Shown here piece after piece: positions 23,993 to 32,697 of a stretch of DNA of 64,000 bases. Source of the DNA: DASUPK01 sp963797265. Its GTDB lineage: Bacteria; Actinomycetota; Thermoleophilia; Solirubrobacterales; 70-9. Position 1 is the first letter of the stretch. Each line of letters opens with the position of its first letter. Position numbers and translations under genes: made by a program. The stretch spans positions 496,001-560,000 of the forward strand of contig CAWCOY010000002.1 of NCBI GenBank assembly GCA_963797265.1, given 5' to 3'. The notes below the pieces were generated by a model. The model was given only the letters and a program-made list of their open reading frames with translations, was not told the origin of the DNA and did no database searches.

Positions 23993-24938
23993 CCTCGCGG
24001 TCGAGCAGCTCCTTGGCGGCGCTCGCCGGATCGAGGTCGCGCTTCACGACCCGGTCGAGCAGCTCGCGGACCGAGGCGTCATCCGCGACTGCGGCCTCCA
24101 ACTGCCGCCGCATCCGTGAGGCGGCCAGCTCGAGCACCTCGTTGCGCAGGTTCCTCGCCCGGCGCTCATCGAGCGTCCCCTCCGCCTCGATGTGATCGCG
24201 GTGCTCCGAGATCTTCTCGGCCAGCTCGGCGACCCCCTCCCCCTTCGCCGCTTCAGTCTTCACGATCGGAACCCGCCAGGAGGTCGAGGGGCCGAGCGAG
24301 AGCACGCCGCGGATCTCGCGGATCATCGTGTCGGTCATCGGGTGGTCGGACTTGTTGACGACGATGATGTCCGGGATCTCCATCACGCCGGCCTTCAGCG
24401 CCTGGATGGAGTCACCGGAGCCGGGCATCAGCACCAGCACGATCGTGTCGCCGTGGTCGACGATGTCGATCTCGGCCTGTCCCACACCGACTGTCTCGAT
24501 GAAAACGTCGTCCTTGCCGGACGCGTCCATCAGCAGGGCCGCCTGCAGGGTGGCCTCGGAGAGGCCGCCGAGGGCACCGCGGCTGGCCATCGAGCGGATG
24601 AAGACGCCCGCGTCCAGGAAATGATCCGAGAGGCGGATCCGGTCCCCCAGCAGGGCGCCGCGCGTGAAGGGGCTGGAAGGGTCGATCGAAAGCACGGCCA
24701 CCTCGCGCTCGGCCTTGCGCATCTCCGCCGTCAGCGCACCGATCAGAGTGCTCTTCCCCACCCCGGGCGGCCCGGTCAACCCGACGATCCGCGCCCGGCC
24801 GGTGCGCGGGAAGACCTCGCGGACGAGCTCCCACCCCTGCGGGTCGTCGTTCTCGATCAGGGTGATGGCGCGGGCCAGCGCGCGCTTGTCGCCGGCGATC
24901 AGTCGCTCGGCGAGGCTCTGCTCGGTCTTCTGGGCCAT
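23985..24938 (-). CDS. meaB: MeaB/ArgK GTPase, B12-mutase chaperone
   Basis: G3E-family GTPase of 317 residues that protects and reactivates adenosylcobalamin mutases. Walker A is GPPGVGKSTLIGAL, the Mg2+ loop DPSSPFTRGALLGDRIR, switch region FIETVGVGQAEIDI, and the base-recognition motif NKSD. It should serve the split IcmA/IcmB mutase at 9.9-13.4 kb, the only B12 mutase in the window. It is upstream of and overlaps the PRC-barrel gene. Confidence 0.93.
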   Translation of the reverse strand: MAQKTEQSLAERLIAGDKRALARAITLIENDDPQGWELVREVFPRTGRARIVGLTGPPGVGKSTLIGALTAEMRKAEREVAVLSIDPSSPFTRGALLGDRIRLSDHFLDAGVFIRSMASRGALGGLSEATLQAALLMDASGKDDVFIETVGVGQAEIDIVDHGDTIVLVLMPGSGDSIQALKAGVMEIPDIIVVNKSDHPMTDTMIREIRGVLSLGPSTSWRVPIVKTEAAKGEGVAELAEKISEHRDHIEAEGTLDERRARNLRNEVLELAASRMRRQLEAAVADDASVRELLDRVVKRDLDPASAAKELLDREDG

Positions 24939-24980
24939 TCGCCCCAGTCTAGGTACGGGGGCGGAACCTAGAATCGCCGC

Positions 24981-25634
24981 GTGCTGAAGCTGTTCCGATT
25001 TCTCCGCGCCAACCGGATGCTCAATTGGCGCTACACCCGGCTCCTCTGGCGCTACCTATGGAGGCGGTTCCTCACCACCGCCGGGTGGCGCTGGGAGACC
25101 GACGGGCCGGTCTTCTTCGGCAAGGGGCTGCAGCTGCAGATCGCGAAGGGCGCGACCGTGAAGTTCGGTCGCTTCTCCTGGATCGGTGACGGAACCAAGA
25201 TCCGCTGCCACGAGGGCGTGGTCGAGATCGGCCCGAAGACCGTCTGCGGCCAGGAGGTCACGATCTCGGCCTACAAGCGGGTGCGGATCGGAGAGCAGTG
25301 CGTGATCGCCGACCGGGCGATGTTCATCGACTTCGACCACGGCGTAGTCGAGGTCGAGCGCCCGATTCGCGTGCAGGGCATCTACAAGCGCGAATGCGTG
25401 ATCGGCTCGAACGTCTGGATCGGATACGGCGCCTGCTTCCTGCGCGGCGTGCGGGTCGGCGACAACTCGATCGTCGGCACCTACTCCGTCGTCACCAAGA
25501 ACGTGCCGGCGAACGCGGTGGTCGGGGGCGTGCCCGCGAAGGTGATCCGGATGAGGGAGACGCCGAACGAGCTGCGCTGGCCCGACCCCGTGGAACCCGA
25601 GCCCGAGGATCGACCTGCACCCCAAAGTCGCTGA
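24981..25634 (+). CDS. Hexapeptide-repeat acyltransferase (WbbJ/maltose O-acetyltransferase type)
   Basis: 217 residues. After a basic N-terminus (RANRMLNWRYTRLLWRYLWRRF) comes a left-handed beta-helix of hexapeptide repeats (IAKGATVKFGRFSWIGDGTKI, VCGQEVTISAYKRVRIGE, GSNVWIGYGACFLRG, VGDNSIVGTYSVVTKNVP) ending in the usual GGVPAKVIR. The His of DFDHGV fits the acetyl-transfer base. It probably acetylates a sugar in a surface polysaccharide. GTG start; a single gene between meaB and the Lys/His-tailed exported protein. Confidence 0.9.
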   Translation: MLKLFRFLRANRMLNWRYTRLLWRYLWRRFLTTAGWRWETDGPVFFGKGLQLQIAKGATVKFGRFSWIGDGTKIRCHEGVVEIGPKTVCGQEVTISAYKRVRIGEQCVIADRAMFIDFDHGVVEVERPIRVQGIYKRECVIGSNVWIGYGACFLRGVRVGDNSIVGTYSVVTKNVPANAVVGGVPAKVIRMRETPNELRWPDPVEPEPEDRPAPQSR

Positions 25635-25684
25635 TGTCCATATACTCGCCCGCGGGCTGGGGGAGCCCACTTGGGACGGTAGGC

Positions 25685-27193
25685 ATGAGGCCAAGGGGAC
25701 AACACGGCGGAGGCACGAGGCGCACTCGTAGGCGCGTCGTCGCCACGCTGGTCGCCGCCGCTGCGCTACTTGCGGTGCCTGCTTCAGCGCAGGCGGCCTT
25801 CTCGGTCAGCGGTACAGCCGCGCCGGCGAGCACCGCAGCGGGCGCTCACAGCGACGTCCATATCCACATGGACTTCAGCGGTGGCCAGGTGAGAGATCTG
25901 ACCGTGGGACTCCCGCCGGGATTGATTGGCGATCCGAACGCGACCCCTCTCTGCACGGTCGCCCAGCTCAACTCCGACAGCTGCCCGGCGAACACCAAAG
26001 TCGGTGCTGTGACCGCAAACGCCACGGTGACCATCCTCCAATTGCCGCCGCTGCCGCCTCTTGGCGTAACCGTCAACGTAAACGGGGATCTCTACAACCT
26101 GACCCCGCAGCCGGGCGAGCCCGCTCGCTTCGGCATCGTCCTGAGGCCCCTCGCCCTCCCGGATCCGCTCCCGCCGGTTCTGCCGAACATCATCCTGCAG
26201 TCAGGAGTCCAACTCAGAGATGACTTCGGCCTGAACACGGTGATCAACAACATCCCCAACAAGACCTCGGGACTCAACACGACGATCAACTCGCAGGACA
26301 TCACCCTGTTCGGCACGGCGCCAGGGACGGGGAAGCCGTTCATGCGGAACCCGACCGCATGCAAGCAGCACACGACGACCTTCTCGGCGACTCCTTACTC
26401 GGGTGCGAACGCCAACGCACAGGCGAACTTCACGACTGATAACTGCGACGCCCTCGACTTCTCCCCGGCGTTCGAGGCCCAGGTCGGCGGGGCCGGGCAG
26501 ACGACGAACGGCGTCCCGACCAGCGCGAGCACGTCGATCCTGCAGGACTCCGACGAGGCGGGGCTGCTCAAGGCCGTCGTCAAGGTCCCGAGCGACCTCA
26601 ACCCAAACGCGACGATCTTCTTCGGCGGCTCCTGCGATCAGGCGAGCTTCCAGGCCGGAACGTGTCCGTCCAACACGGTGGTTGGGTTCGCGACAGCCGC
26701 GTCGCCGCTGCTCAGCCAGCCGCTGATCGGCAACATCGAGCTGGTGGCGGCGAACGGCAGTCCGTTCCCCAACCTCGGCCTCGACCTGAAGGGCCAGCTG
26801 CACCTGCTGCTTCAGGGAAGCACCGACGTCAGCGCCGGGAACACGGTGACCTTCGGCGACGTGCCGCCGGGGCTCCCGGACATCCCGATCTCGCGCTTCC
26901 AGCTCACCTTCACGAACCCACCGGGGCTGCTCGGAACCTCCAGGGACATCTGCGTCCCGCCGGCCCCCACCTTCCACGCCGACTTCACGGGCTACAACGG
27001 CAAGACCTCATCGGTGGACGCGCCCGCGCGCGTCGACGGCTGCGGAGCCGGCACGGGCGCGAAAAAGGGCAAGTGCAAGAAGGCCAAGAAGCACAAGAAG
27101 AAGCACCGCGCCGCCGAAGCCAAGAAGAAGCACAAGAAGCACAAGAAGAAGTGCAAGCGCAAGAGGCACAAGAAGCACAAGAAGAAGCGCTGA
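25685..27193 (+). CDS. Large exported protein with Lys/His-rich C-terminal tail
   Basis: 502 residues. Basic N-terminus and hydrophobic core ending in PASAQA form a signal peptide. The mature body is Asn/Thr/Pro-rich with beta-rich repeats of a recurring pattern (VGLPPGLIGDPNATPLC... SCPANTKVGAVTA and later VPSDLNPNATIFFGGSC... TCPSNTVVGFATA), suggesting duplicated beta-sandwich domains stabilised by disulfides. The last 45 residues are almost only Lys, His, Arg and Cys. ATG 25685 is chosen for the signal peptide; the open frame extends upstream without homology. Likely a cell-surface protein held by the cationic tail; no enzyme motif. Confidence 0.85.
   Translation: MRPRGQHGGGTRRTRRRVVATLVAAAALLAVPASAQAAFSVSGTAAPASTAAGAHSDVHIHMDFSGGQVRDLTVGLPPGLIGDPNATPLCTVAQLNSDSCPANTKVGAVTANATVTILQLPPLPPLGVTVNVNGDLYNLTPQPGEPARFGIVLRPLALPDPLPPVLPNIILQSGVQLRDDFGLNTVINNIPNKTSGLNTTINSQDITLFGTAPGTGKPFMRNPTACKQHTTTFSATPYSGANANAQANFTTDNCDALDFSPAFEAQVGGAGQTTNGVPTSASTSILQDSDEAGLLKAVVKVPSDLNPNATIFFGGSCDQASFQAGTCPSNTVVGFATAASPLLSQPLIGNIELVAANGSPFPNLGLDLKGQLHLLLQGSTDVSAGNTVTFGDVPPGLPDIPISRFQLTFTNPPGLLGTSRDICVPPAPTFHADFTGYNGKTSSVDAPARVDGCGAGTGAKKGKCKKAKKHKKKHRAAEAKKKHKKHKKKCKRKRHKKHKKKR
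27058..27190 (+). repeat. Low-complexity AAG/CAC codon tract
   Basis: About 130 bp of near-repeating AAG and CAC codons encode the KKHKKHKKK-type tail of the preceding protein. It is purine-rich on the plus strand and could slip in replication, so tail length may vary between strains. Confidence 0.8.
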
Positions 27194-27197
27194 GCGG

Positions 27198-27446
27198 CTA
27201 GAGCCTCTTCCCGCTGGCGAAGAGAAGGACCCCAGCCGCGGTCGCCACGGCGCCGGTGATCCAGAACGCCGCGCCACCCGACGCGACCGCCGCGGCGATC
27301 AGCGCGATCCCGACCACCACCAGGGGCAGGCCGAAGGAGATCGGCACGCTGACGTTGAGGCCCGGACCGAAATCGGGGGCGCGCCGCTTGCGCGATCGAT
27401 CCCGCGAGGGATAGACCTCCCGCCGGCCCTCGGGCAGCCGGGTCAT
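27198..27446 (-). CDS. Small membrane protein (82 residues)
   Basis: A basic, soluble first third (REVYPSRDRSRKRRAPD) is followed by two hydrophobic helices (FGLPLVVVGIALIAAAVA and FWITGAVATAAGVLLFA). Its ATG overlaps the stop of the GT4 gene by 4 bp, so it is the last gene of the polysaccharide operon. Function unknown; an accessory membrane anchor is conceivable. Confidence 0.7.
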   Translation of the reverse strand: MTRLPEGRREVYPSRDRSRKRRAPDFGPGLNVSVPISFGLPLVVVGIALIAAAVASGGAAFWITGAVATAAGVLLFASGKRL

Positions 27447-28645
27447 CCGGCCCGCGCGGGCGCCACGCTTGCGACCAGCTCCGCGTACACGCCGGCGGTG
27501 CGCTCCGCGACGTCGCCCCAGTCGAAGCGCCGCAGGTGCTCGAACGCCTCGGCTGTCAGACGCCGGCAGAGCTTGGCGTCGTCGAGCACGCGCACGGTCA
27601 TCTCCGCCAGCGAGACGGGGTCGCGGGCGCGGAAGCGCAGGCCGACCTCATCGTGGGGAACGACCTCGCGCAGCCCACCGGTGTCGGCGACGATGCAGGG
27701 GCAGCTCGACGCCATAGCCTCGAGCGCCACCAGGCCGAAGGGCTCGTAGATCGAGGGGACCACGCAGACGTCGGCGATGCGATAGAGCGAGTGCAGGACG
27801 TCGTCGCCGATCCAGCCGACGAAGGTCCCGTGATCCATCAGGCCGAGCTCCTCCGCCTGGCGACGGAGCTCCTGCTCGTGCGTGCCGGAGCCGGCCACGA
27901 TGAAGCGGGTGTTGGGGACGCGCTCGATGATCCCCGGCAGCGCTTCGAGCGCGATCTGGAAGCCCTTCTCGTAGACGAGACGGCCCACCAGCAGGACCAG
28001 TGACTCGTCCGGCTCGGCGAACTCCGCCCGGAGGCGGCGGAGGTCGTCATCCTGCTGCGGCTGCAGATCCTCGGGATCGATCCCGTTCGGGATCACCTCG
28101 ATCGAGGACTCCGGCACCCCGAAGACGTCGACGATCTGCTCGCGCATGAAGGTCGAGCAGGCGATCACCCGCTCGGAGCGGTTGGTGATCCAGCGCTCGA
28201 CGCCGTGGATGTAGGACTGCGGGTGCTTGTCGACCCAACCCTGGTGGCGGCCGTGCTCGGTCGCGTGGATCGTGGTGACGAGGGGCGCGTCGAAGCGCCG
28301 GGCGAGGTGGTCGCAGGCGTTCGCGACGAGCCAGTCGTGACCGTGGACGAGGTCGAAGTCGTAGCGATCGCCGAGCTCGACCCCCGCCGCCAGCATGTCC
28401 GAGTTCATCCGCTCCACCCAGGCGACGAACTCGTTGAGCTCCGCGGGGCGGGTCGGCTCCATCACCCGGTGGACGTGGACTCCGGCCATCACCTCCTCCG
28501 AGGGCGACTCCTCGCCCCCGCGGGTCAGGACGTGGACCTCGGTGTCGCGCTCGACAAGCGCCTCCGAGAGCTTGCGCACGTGACGCGCGAGGCCGCCCTC
28601 GATGAGCGGCGGGTACTCCCAGGACAGAATCAGGATTCGGCTCAT
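27443..28645 (-). CDS. GT4 glycosyltransferase, Rv3032-like alpha-1,4-glucosyltransferase
   Basis: 400 residues, two Rossmann domains of the GT-B fold. The N-terminal loop WEYPPLIEGGLARHV is typical of glycogen-synthase-like GT4 enzymes, with IPNGIDPEDL in the linker and the donor-binding E-x7-E motif in YEPFGLVALEAM. In order and orientation with the next two genes it matches mycobacterial Rv3032, which elongates the 1,4-glucan of methylglucose lipopolysaccharide and glycogen. Start codon abuts the GH57 stop. Assignment to that pathway here is by gene order. Confidence 0.88.
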   Translation of the reverse strand: MSRILILSWEYPPLIEGGLARHVRKLSEALVERDTEVHVLTRGGEESPSEEVMAGVHVHRVMEPTRPAELNEFVAWVERMNSDMLAAGVELGDRYDFDLVHGHDWLVANACDHLARRFDAPLVTTIHATEHGRHQGWVDKHPQSYIHGVERWITNRSERVIACSTFMREQIVDVFGVPESSIEVIPNGIDPEDLQPQQDDDLRRLRAEFAEPDESLVLLVGRLVYEKGFQIALEALPGIIERVPNTRFIVAGSGTHEQELRRQAEELGLMDHGTFVGWIGDDVLHSLYRIADVCVVPSIYEPFGLVALEAMASSCPCIVADTGGLREVVPHDEVGLRFRARDPVSLAEMTVRVLDDAKLCRRLTAEAFEHLRRFDWGDVAERTAGVYAELVASVAPARAG

Positions 28646-30058
28646 TTAGGGCTCGAGCAGCGGCGCGAGGCTGAGGTCGGGGGCGAGATTGCGGACGCTC
28701 GGGCCGACCTCCTCGGAGGAGTCTATGGCCTCCAGCAGGGCCTGAGCGTGGGAGGTGGCGCGTGAGTACGGGTAGTCGCCCGCCTGCCCCCGATGGTCCA
28801 TGAAGGCCCAGTCGCTCGACTGGAGGGCGAGCAGCTCCCGTGCGGCCCGCGCGGCCGGCGCGCCCTCGATCGAATGCGCTCCCAGCGCCCGCAGCAGGCG
28901 CAGCTCGCTGCGACGGGTGGCCCAGACGAGGTCGGAGACGGAGGGCGAGTCCCAGGTCTCGAGGCTCTTCCCCTCGCCCCAGCTCGCCTCCCGCGCGGGG
29001 CGCTCCTCGGGCTCGTGCTCCCGCAGCGCCTGGGGCAGTGTGAGCAGCCTGACCCCGTCGACCTCCGCCCCCTTGATCACCTCGCGCAGCCAGAGCGGGC
29101 CCTCCGCCCACCAGTGACCAAGCAGCTCGGTGTCAATCGCGAAGACGCAGAGGCCACGACGTCCCGTCTCTGCCCTGTGGCGCTCGAGGCGGTCGCGCAC
29201 AGCGGCCAGGAAGGAGGCGGCATGCTCGGCCGCCCGCTTGGCGGCGGCGGCCGGGTCGTAGGGAGCGCCGGAGATCGACCAAAGGCGCATCCCGTTCGGC
29301 GAGAGCCGGTGGTACTCGAGGTAGGTGCCGTCAGACGGATAGCCCTGGTCCGACCAGACCAGGCGAACGGTCCCCCAGTCGATGGTGAAGCCGACCGGGC
29401 CGCCCGGCAGCCGGATCGGGGTGAGGGCCGCGGTACCGCGCTCATGAGAGGTCTGGTCGAGGCAGGTGTAGGCGATCCCTCGCTCGGCGAGCACGGCCTC
29501 GAGACCCGGCACGTAGGCGCACTCGGGCAACCAGAAGCCGTCCGGCTCGGCGAAACGGCGCTCGTGCGAGCGAAGTCCGGCGTCGACCTGCAGCCGCCGT
29601 CCGGCTGCTGTGGCGAGCTTGGGGAGAACGGCGTGGGTGGCCGCGGAGGGCATCAGCGCGATCCGGCCCCTCCGGTGCGCGTCCTGGAAGGCGCGCAACG
29701 GCCTGCGGCGCAGCCGATTCAGTCGCCGCATCGCCTGCGTGTAGTGATCCGCCTCTGCCTTGGCCGCCGGCCGCAGCGCGGCGCCGGCGTCGGCGACATC
29801 GCGGTCAGCGGCGTCGACGCGGTGACGGCGCAGGAAGGTGAGCATCCTGTCCCCCACCCCGTCCGCCTCGAGCTGGTCGGCTAGCACGGGCGTCACGGTC
29901 ATGGTCAGCCGCTCGGCGACGTCCAGGACCGGCAGATGGGAGCGGGCGAAGGCGTCGAAGAGCCACTCCTCGCCGAAGGGGTAGGTACCGAAGCCCTCGA
30001 CGTAGGGCATGTGGGAGTGGAGGACGATCGCCAGGTCGCCGCGGGTGCGTTCCGCCAT
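28646..30058 (-). CDS. GH57 alpha-glucan branching enzyme-like (Rv3031-like)
   Basis: 470 residues of glycoside hydrolase family 57. The N-terminus LAIVLHSHMPYVEGFGTYPFGEEW is the first family block (His pair). The catalytic nucleophile is Glu in GFWLPECAYVPGLE and the acid Asp in FAIDTELLGHWWAEG. The C-terminal helical domain (LRLLRALGAHS, LLALQSSDWAFM) is that of branching enzymes. Adjacent to a GT4 synthase, it would add alpha-1,6 branches to a linear 1,4-glucan. It occupies the place of Rv3031 in the mycobacterial cluster. Confidence 0.9.
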   Translation of the reverse strand: MAERTRGDLAIVLHSHMPYVEGFGTYPFGEEWLFDAFARSHLPVLDVAERLTMTVTPVLADQLEADGVGDRMLTFLRRHRVDAADRDVADAGAALRPAAKAEADHYTQAMRRLNRLRRRPLRAFQDAHRRGRIALMPSAATHAVLPKLATAAGRRLQVDAGLRSHERRFAEPDGFWLPECAYVPGLEAVLAERGIAYTCLDQTSHERGTAALTPIRLPGGPVGFTIDWGTVRLVWSDQGYPSDGTYLEYHRLSPNGMRLWSISGAPYDPAAAAKRAAEHAASFLAAVRDRLERHRAETGRRGLCVFAIDTELLGHWWAEGPLWLREVIKGAEVDGVRLLTLPQALREHEPEERPAREASWGEGKSLETWDSPSVSDLVWATRRSELRLLRALGAHSIEGAPAARAARELLALQSSDWAFMDHRGQAGDYPYSRATSHAQALLEAIDSSEEVGPSVRNLAPDLSLAPLLEP

Positions 30059-30059
30059 C

Positions 30060-30821
30060 TCAGGAGCGACAGATCGCCAGGAAATCGAGCGCGCGATCGA
30101 GGTCCCCGGGTCTCAGCTGGAAGTCACTCGCCCTGATCGCCGGGATGAAGCGCTCGTAGAACGGCTTGGTGAGCCGCAGGGCCGGATGGATGCGGTCCCA
30201 GCCCAGCCGGATGGCGAGCTCGTGGGCGCGCAGCTTGCGGGCGTGGTGGAGTCCGAGGATCTCGACCTGCTCGAAGTGGCGCTCGAGCAGCTCGTGATAC
30301 TCGGCCGCGTCGTACTCGCGCAAGTGCCACGGGTTGTCCGACTTCTCCGCGCCCGGCGGCGCGAGGGTGAGGCGGTTCGGTGTGGAGATATAGGCGACCG
30401 GCGCGACCTCCGCAATCCGGGCCAGCAGCCGGTCGGGCTCGTGGATGTGCTCGATCGTCTGCAGGAAGACCACCGCGTCGACCTGCTGGTCGAACTCCTC
30501 CACGAGCTCGCGCCGGAAGCTCAGGTCCGGGCGCCGGTAGCGCGCGGTCGCGTGTTCGAAGGCCTCCGGGTTTGCGTCGACGCCGATCACCTCTGCCGCG
30601 TGCTCGGCCAGTAGATCCGAGCCGTAGCCCTCGCCTGAGGCGAGGTCCGCCACGCGATGGCCGGCGCAGCGCTCGGCGATCCATTCGTAGACCGCGACGT
30701 GTCGCCGGTACCAGTAGTTCTCCTCCCGCACGTCGGGGAGCGTGCGCTCGCCGGTGAGCTCGAGGGGCGGCACGCCCTCCGGCTGGTTCTCCTGCAGGTA
30801 GGTGCGCTCGGCTTCGGTCAC
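30060..30821 (-). CDS. SAM-dependent methyltransferase (Rv3030-like)
   Basis: 253 residues, class I fold. Motif I is VADLASGEGYGSDLL and an acidic residue ends the second strand (EVIGVDANPEA). The segment GERTLPDVREENYWYRRH before motif I is characteristic of the Rv3030 group. GTG 30821 is taken as start because family homology begins there; the open frame continues upstream antisense to the transporter. One base separates it from the GH57 gene. It may methylate the glucan made by its two neighbours. Confidence 0.85.
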   Translation of the reverse strand: MTEAERTYLQENQPEGVPPLELTGERTLPDVREENYWYRRHVAVYEWIAERCAGHRVADLASGEGYGSDLLAEHAAEVIGVDANPEAFEHATARYRRPDLSFRRELVEEFDQQVDAVVFLQTIEHIHEPDRLLARIAEVAPVAYISTPNRLTLAPPGAEKSDNPWHLREYDAAEYHELLERHFEQVEILGLHHARKLRAHELAIRLGWDRIHPALRLTKPFYERFIPAIRASDFQLRPGDLDRALDFLAICRS

Positions 30822-30891
30822 CGCCGGGACGTTAGGGACCTCAGGCGGTTCACCGCATGGAGACGGCCGGTGGTGGCGGATTCGTAGAGTG

Positions 30892-31912
30892 ATGGGGGTG
30901 GAGGCCGGGGCCCCTGCGATAGAGGCGCGCAAGCTGAGCCGCACCTTCAAGGGCGGCATCGAGGCCGTGCGCGAGGTCGATCTGAGCGTCCCCAAGGGGG
31001 AGGTCTTCGGCTTCCTCGGGCCGAACGGCGCCGGCAAGACCACCATGGTGAGGATGCTCTGCACGTTGCTCCCGCCCAGCAGCGGGAGCGCGTCGGTCGC
31101 CGGGCATGACGTGGTGGCCGACGACGACGCGGTTCGGCACAGCATCGGGGTCGCCCTGCAGGAGATCGGGCTCGACCCCGTGCAGACGGGGCGCGAGCTG
31201 CTCGAGCTGCAGTGTGGGCTGTATGGCATCACCGGGTCCACCAGCCGCGAGCGGACGGCTGAGCTGCTCGAGCTTGTTGGCCTCACCGAGGCCGCTGACA
31301 GGCGCACCAAGACCTACTCGGGAGGGATGAAGCGCCGGCTCGACCTCGCCAGCGCGCTCGTGCACCGTCCGCGGGTTCTTCCTCGACGAGCCGACCACGG
31401 GGCTCGATCCCGCCTCCCGCTTGACGGTCTGGGAGGAGGTCCGTCGCATCAACGCGACCGGGACGACGATCTTTCTCACCACCCAATACCTCGAGGAGGC
31501 GGACGAGCTCTGCGAGCGCCTGGCGATCATCGACCACGGAGAGCTGGTCGCACAGGGGACTCCCGAGAGCCTGAAGGCGGAGATCGGCAAGGACGTGGTC
31601 TCGGTCGAGCTGCACGGTGCGGACGCCGAGCGCACGCAAGAGGTGATCGGCGAGCTGCCCGGACTGGAGCGGGTGATCGCCGAGGAGGACGCGCTTGCCC
31701 TCTTCGTCGAGGATGGCGCGTCCTCGATCGCGCAGATCGTTCGGCGCCTCGACGCCGCCGATGTCGAGGTGGGTGCCATCTCGGTGTCTCGTCCGTCGCT
31801 CGACGACGTCTTCCTGGAGGCGACCGGGCGCCGCTTGGAGGGTGCTCAGCAGGAGCACGCCGACGAGTCCGCCGAGGAAGACGAAGCCGCGGCGAGGGCG
31901 GTGGCGCCATGA
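30892..31912 (+). pseudogene. DrrA-like ABC transporter ATPase, frameshifted
   Basis: Encodes an exporter ATPase. Walker A is FLGPNGAGKTTMVRML, the signature is YSGGMKRRLDLASALVHRP, and downstream TTQYLEEADELCERLAIIDHG. Near 31375-31381 the frame breaks inside Walker B: the sequence after HRPR should read FLDEPTTGLDPASR but that is only in the next frame. One extra G (GCGGG for GCGG) or two missing bases explains it. The long frame through the break is an artefact of high GC. The intact product would be about 340 residues. Its stop overlaps the permease start (ATGA). Confidence 0.8.
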
Positions 31913-32671
31913 CCGAGGTCCTTCTGCTCGGCCGCCGCTCGGTGCGGGAGATCCTCCGTTACCCCGAGGCGACCATTCCGACCCTGTTCATCCCGCTCTT
32001 CTTCCTCTCGGTCAACGTCGGCCAGGTGGCCAAGACGTTCCCCGCGGTGGGGACGCCCTTCCTCGAGGGCCAGGGGTACGTCGCCTTCCAGTTGCCGGTT
32101 TCGCTGATGTTCGCGGTCGCCACCGCGACCACGGGGCTGGCGCTGGTCACCGAGATCGACAGCGGCTATTTCGACAAGCTGGCTGGTCGCGCCGATCCGC
32201 CGCACCTCGCTGATCCTGGGCCGTCTCGGCGCCGACCTCGTGCGCGGCCTCGCCGCATCGACCGTGGTCCTCCTGTTCGGGATCATCGTCTTCGGGGCCC
32301 ACGTCGAGTCGGGAATTCTCGGCGCGATCCTCGTCGTCGTGCTCGCTGCGCTGTTCGGCGTCGCCTATGCCGGCTTCGGCATTCTCGTCGCGCTCCACAC
32401 GCGCAACGTCCAGGCGACCAACACCAGCTTCCTGCTGTTCTTCCCGCTGCTCTTCCTCACGCCCAACTTCGTTCCCTTCGACCGACTCAGCTCGGGGATG
32501 GAGTTCCTCGCCCGGATCAACCCGGTCAGCTACGTGATCGTCGGCCTGCGCTCGCTGATCATCGACGGCTGGGTCGTCGACAAGATCCTCGTCTGCCTCG
32601 GCGTGATCCTGCTCATGGGCGCGATCCTGGTTGGGCTCTCGCTGCGGGCGATCAAGACCTACGACAGGTAG
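31909..32671 (+). pseudogene. ABC-2 type permease (DrrB-like), frameshifted
   Basis: Six-helix membrane subunit paired with the ATPase. The N-terminal part (ILRYPEATIPTLFIPLFFLS... GLALVTEIDSGYFDKL) is in one frame. At about 32181-32184 an extra G (AAGCTG-G-CTGGTC) shifts the frame; removing it gives the canonical SGYFDKLLVAPIRRTSL and joins the remainder (RGLAASTVVLLFGIIVFG... NFVPFDRLSSGMEFLARINP) to the stop at 32671. The repaired length is about 253 residues, normal for the family. With the ATPase break, the whole transporter is either inactive or mis-sequenced. Confidence 0.8.
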
Positions 32672-32697
32672 AGCAGCGCGGGCTACGATCCCTCGCC

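Noticed and set aside
25298..25684. Upstream extension of the Lys/His-tailed protein
   Set aside because: That segment overlaps the acyltransferase gene in another frame and the signal peptide starts at 25685.
27058..27190. Tandem repeat or CRISPR-like array
   Set aside because: It is a low-complexity coding tract for Lys/His codons in frame with the exported protein; no spacers.
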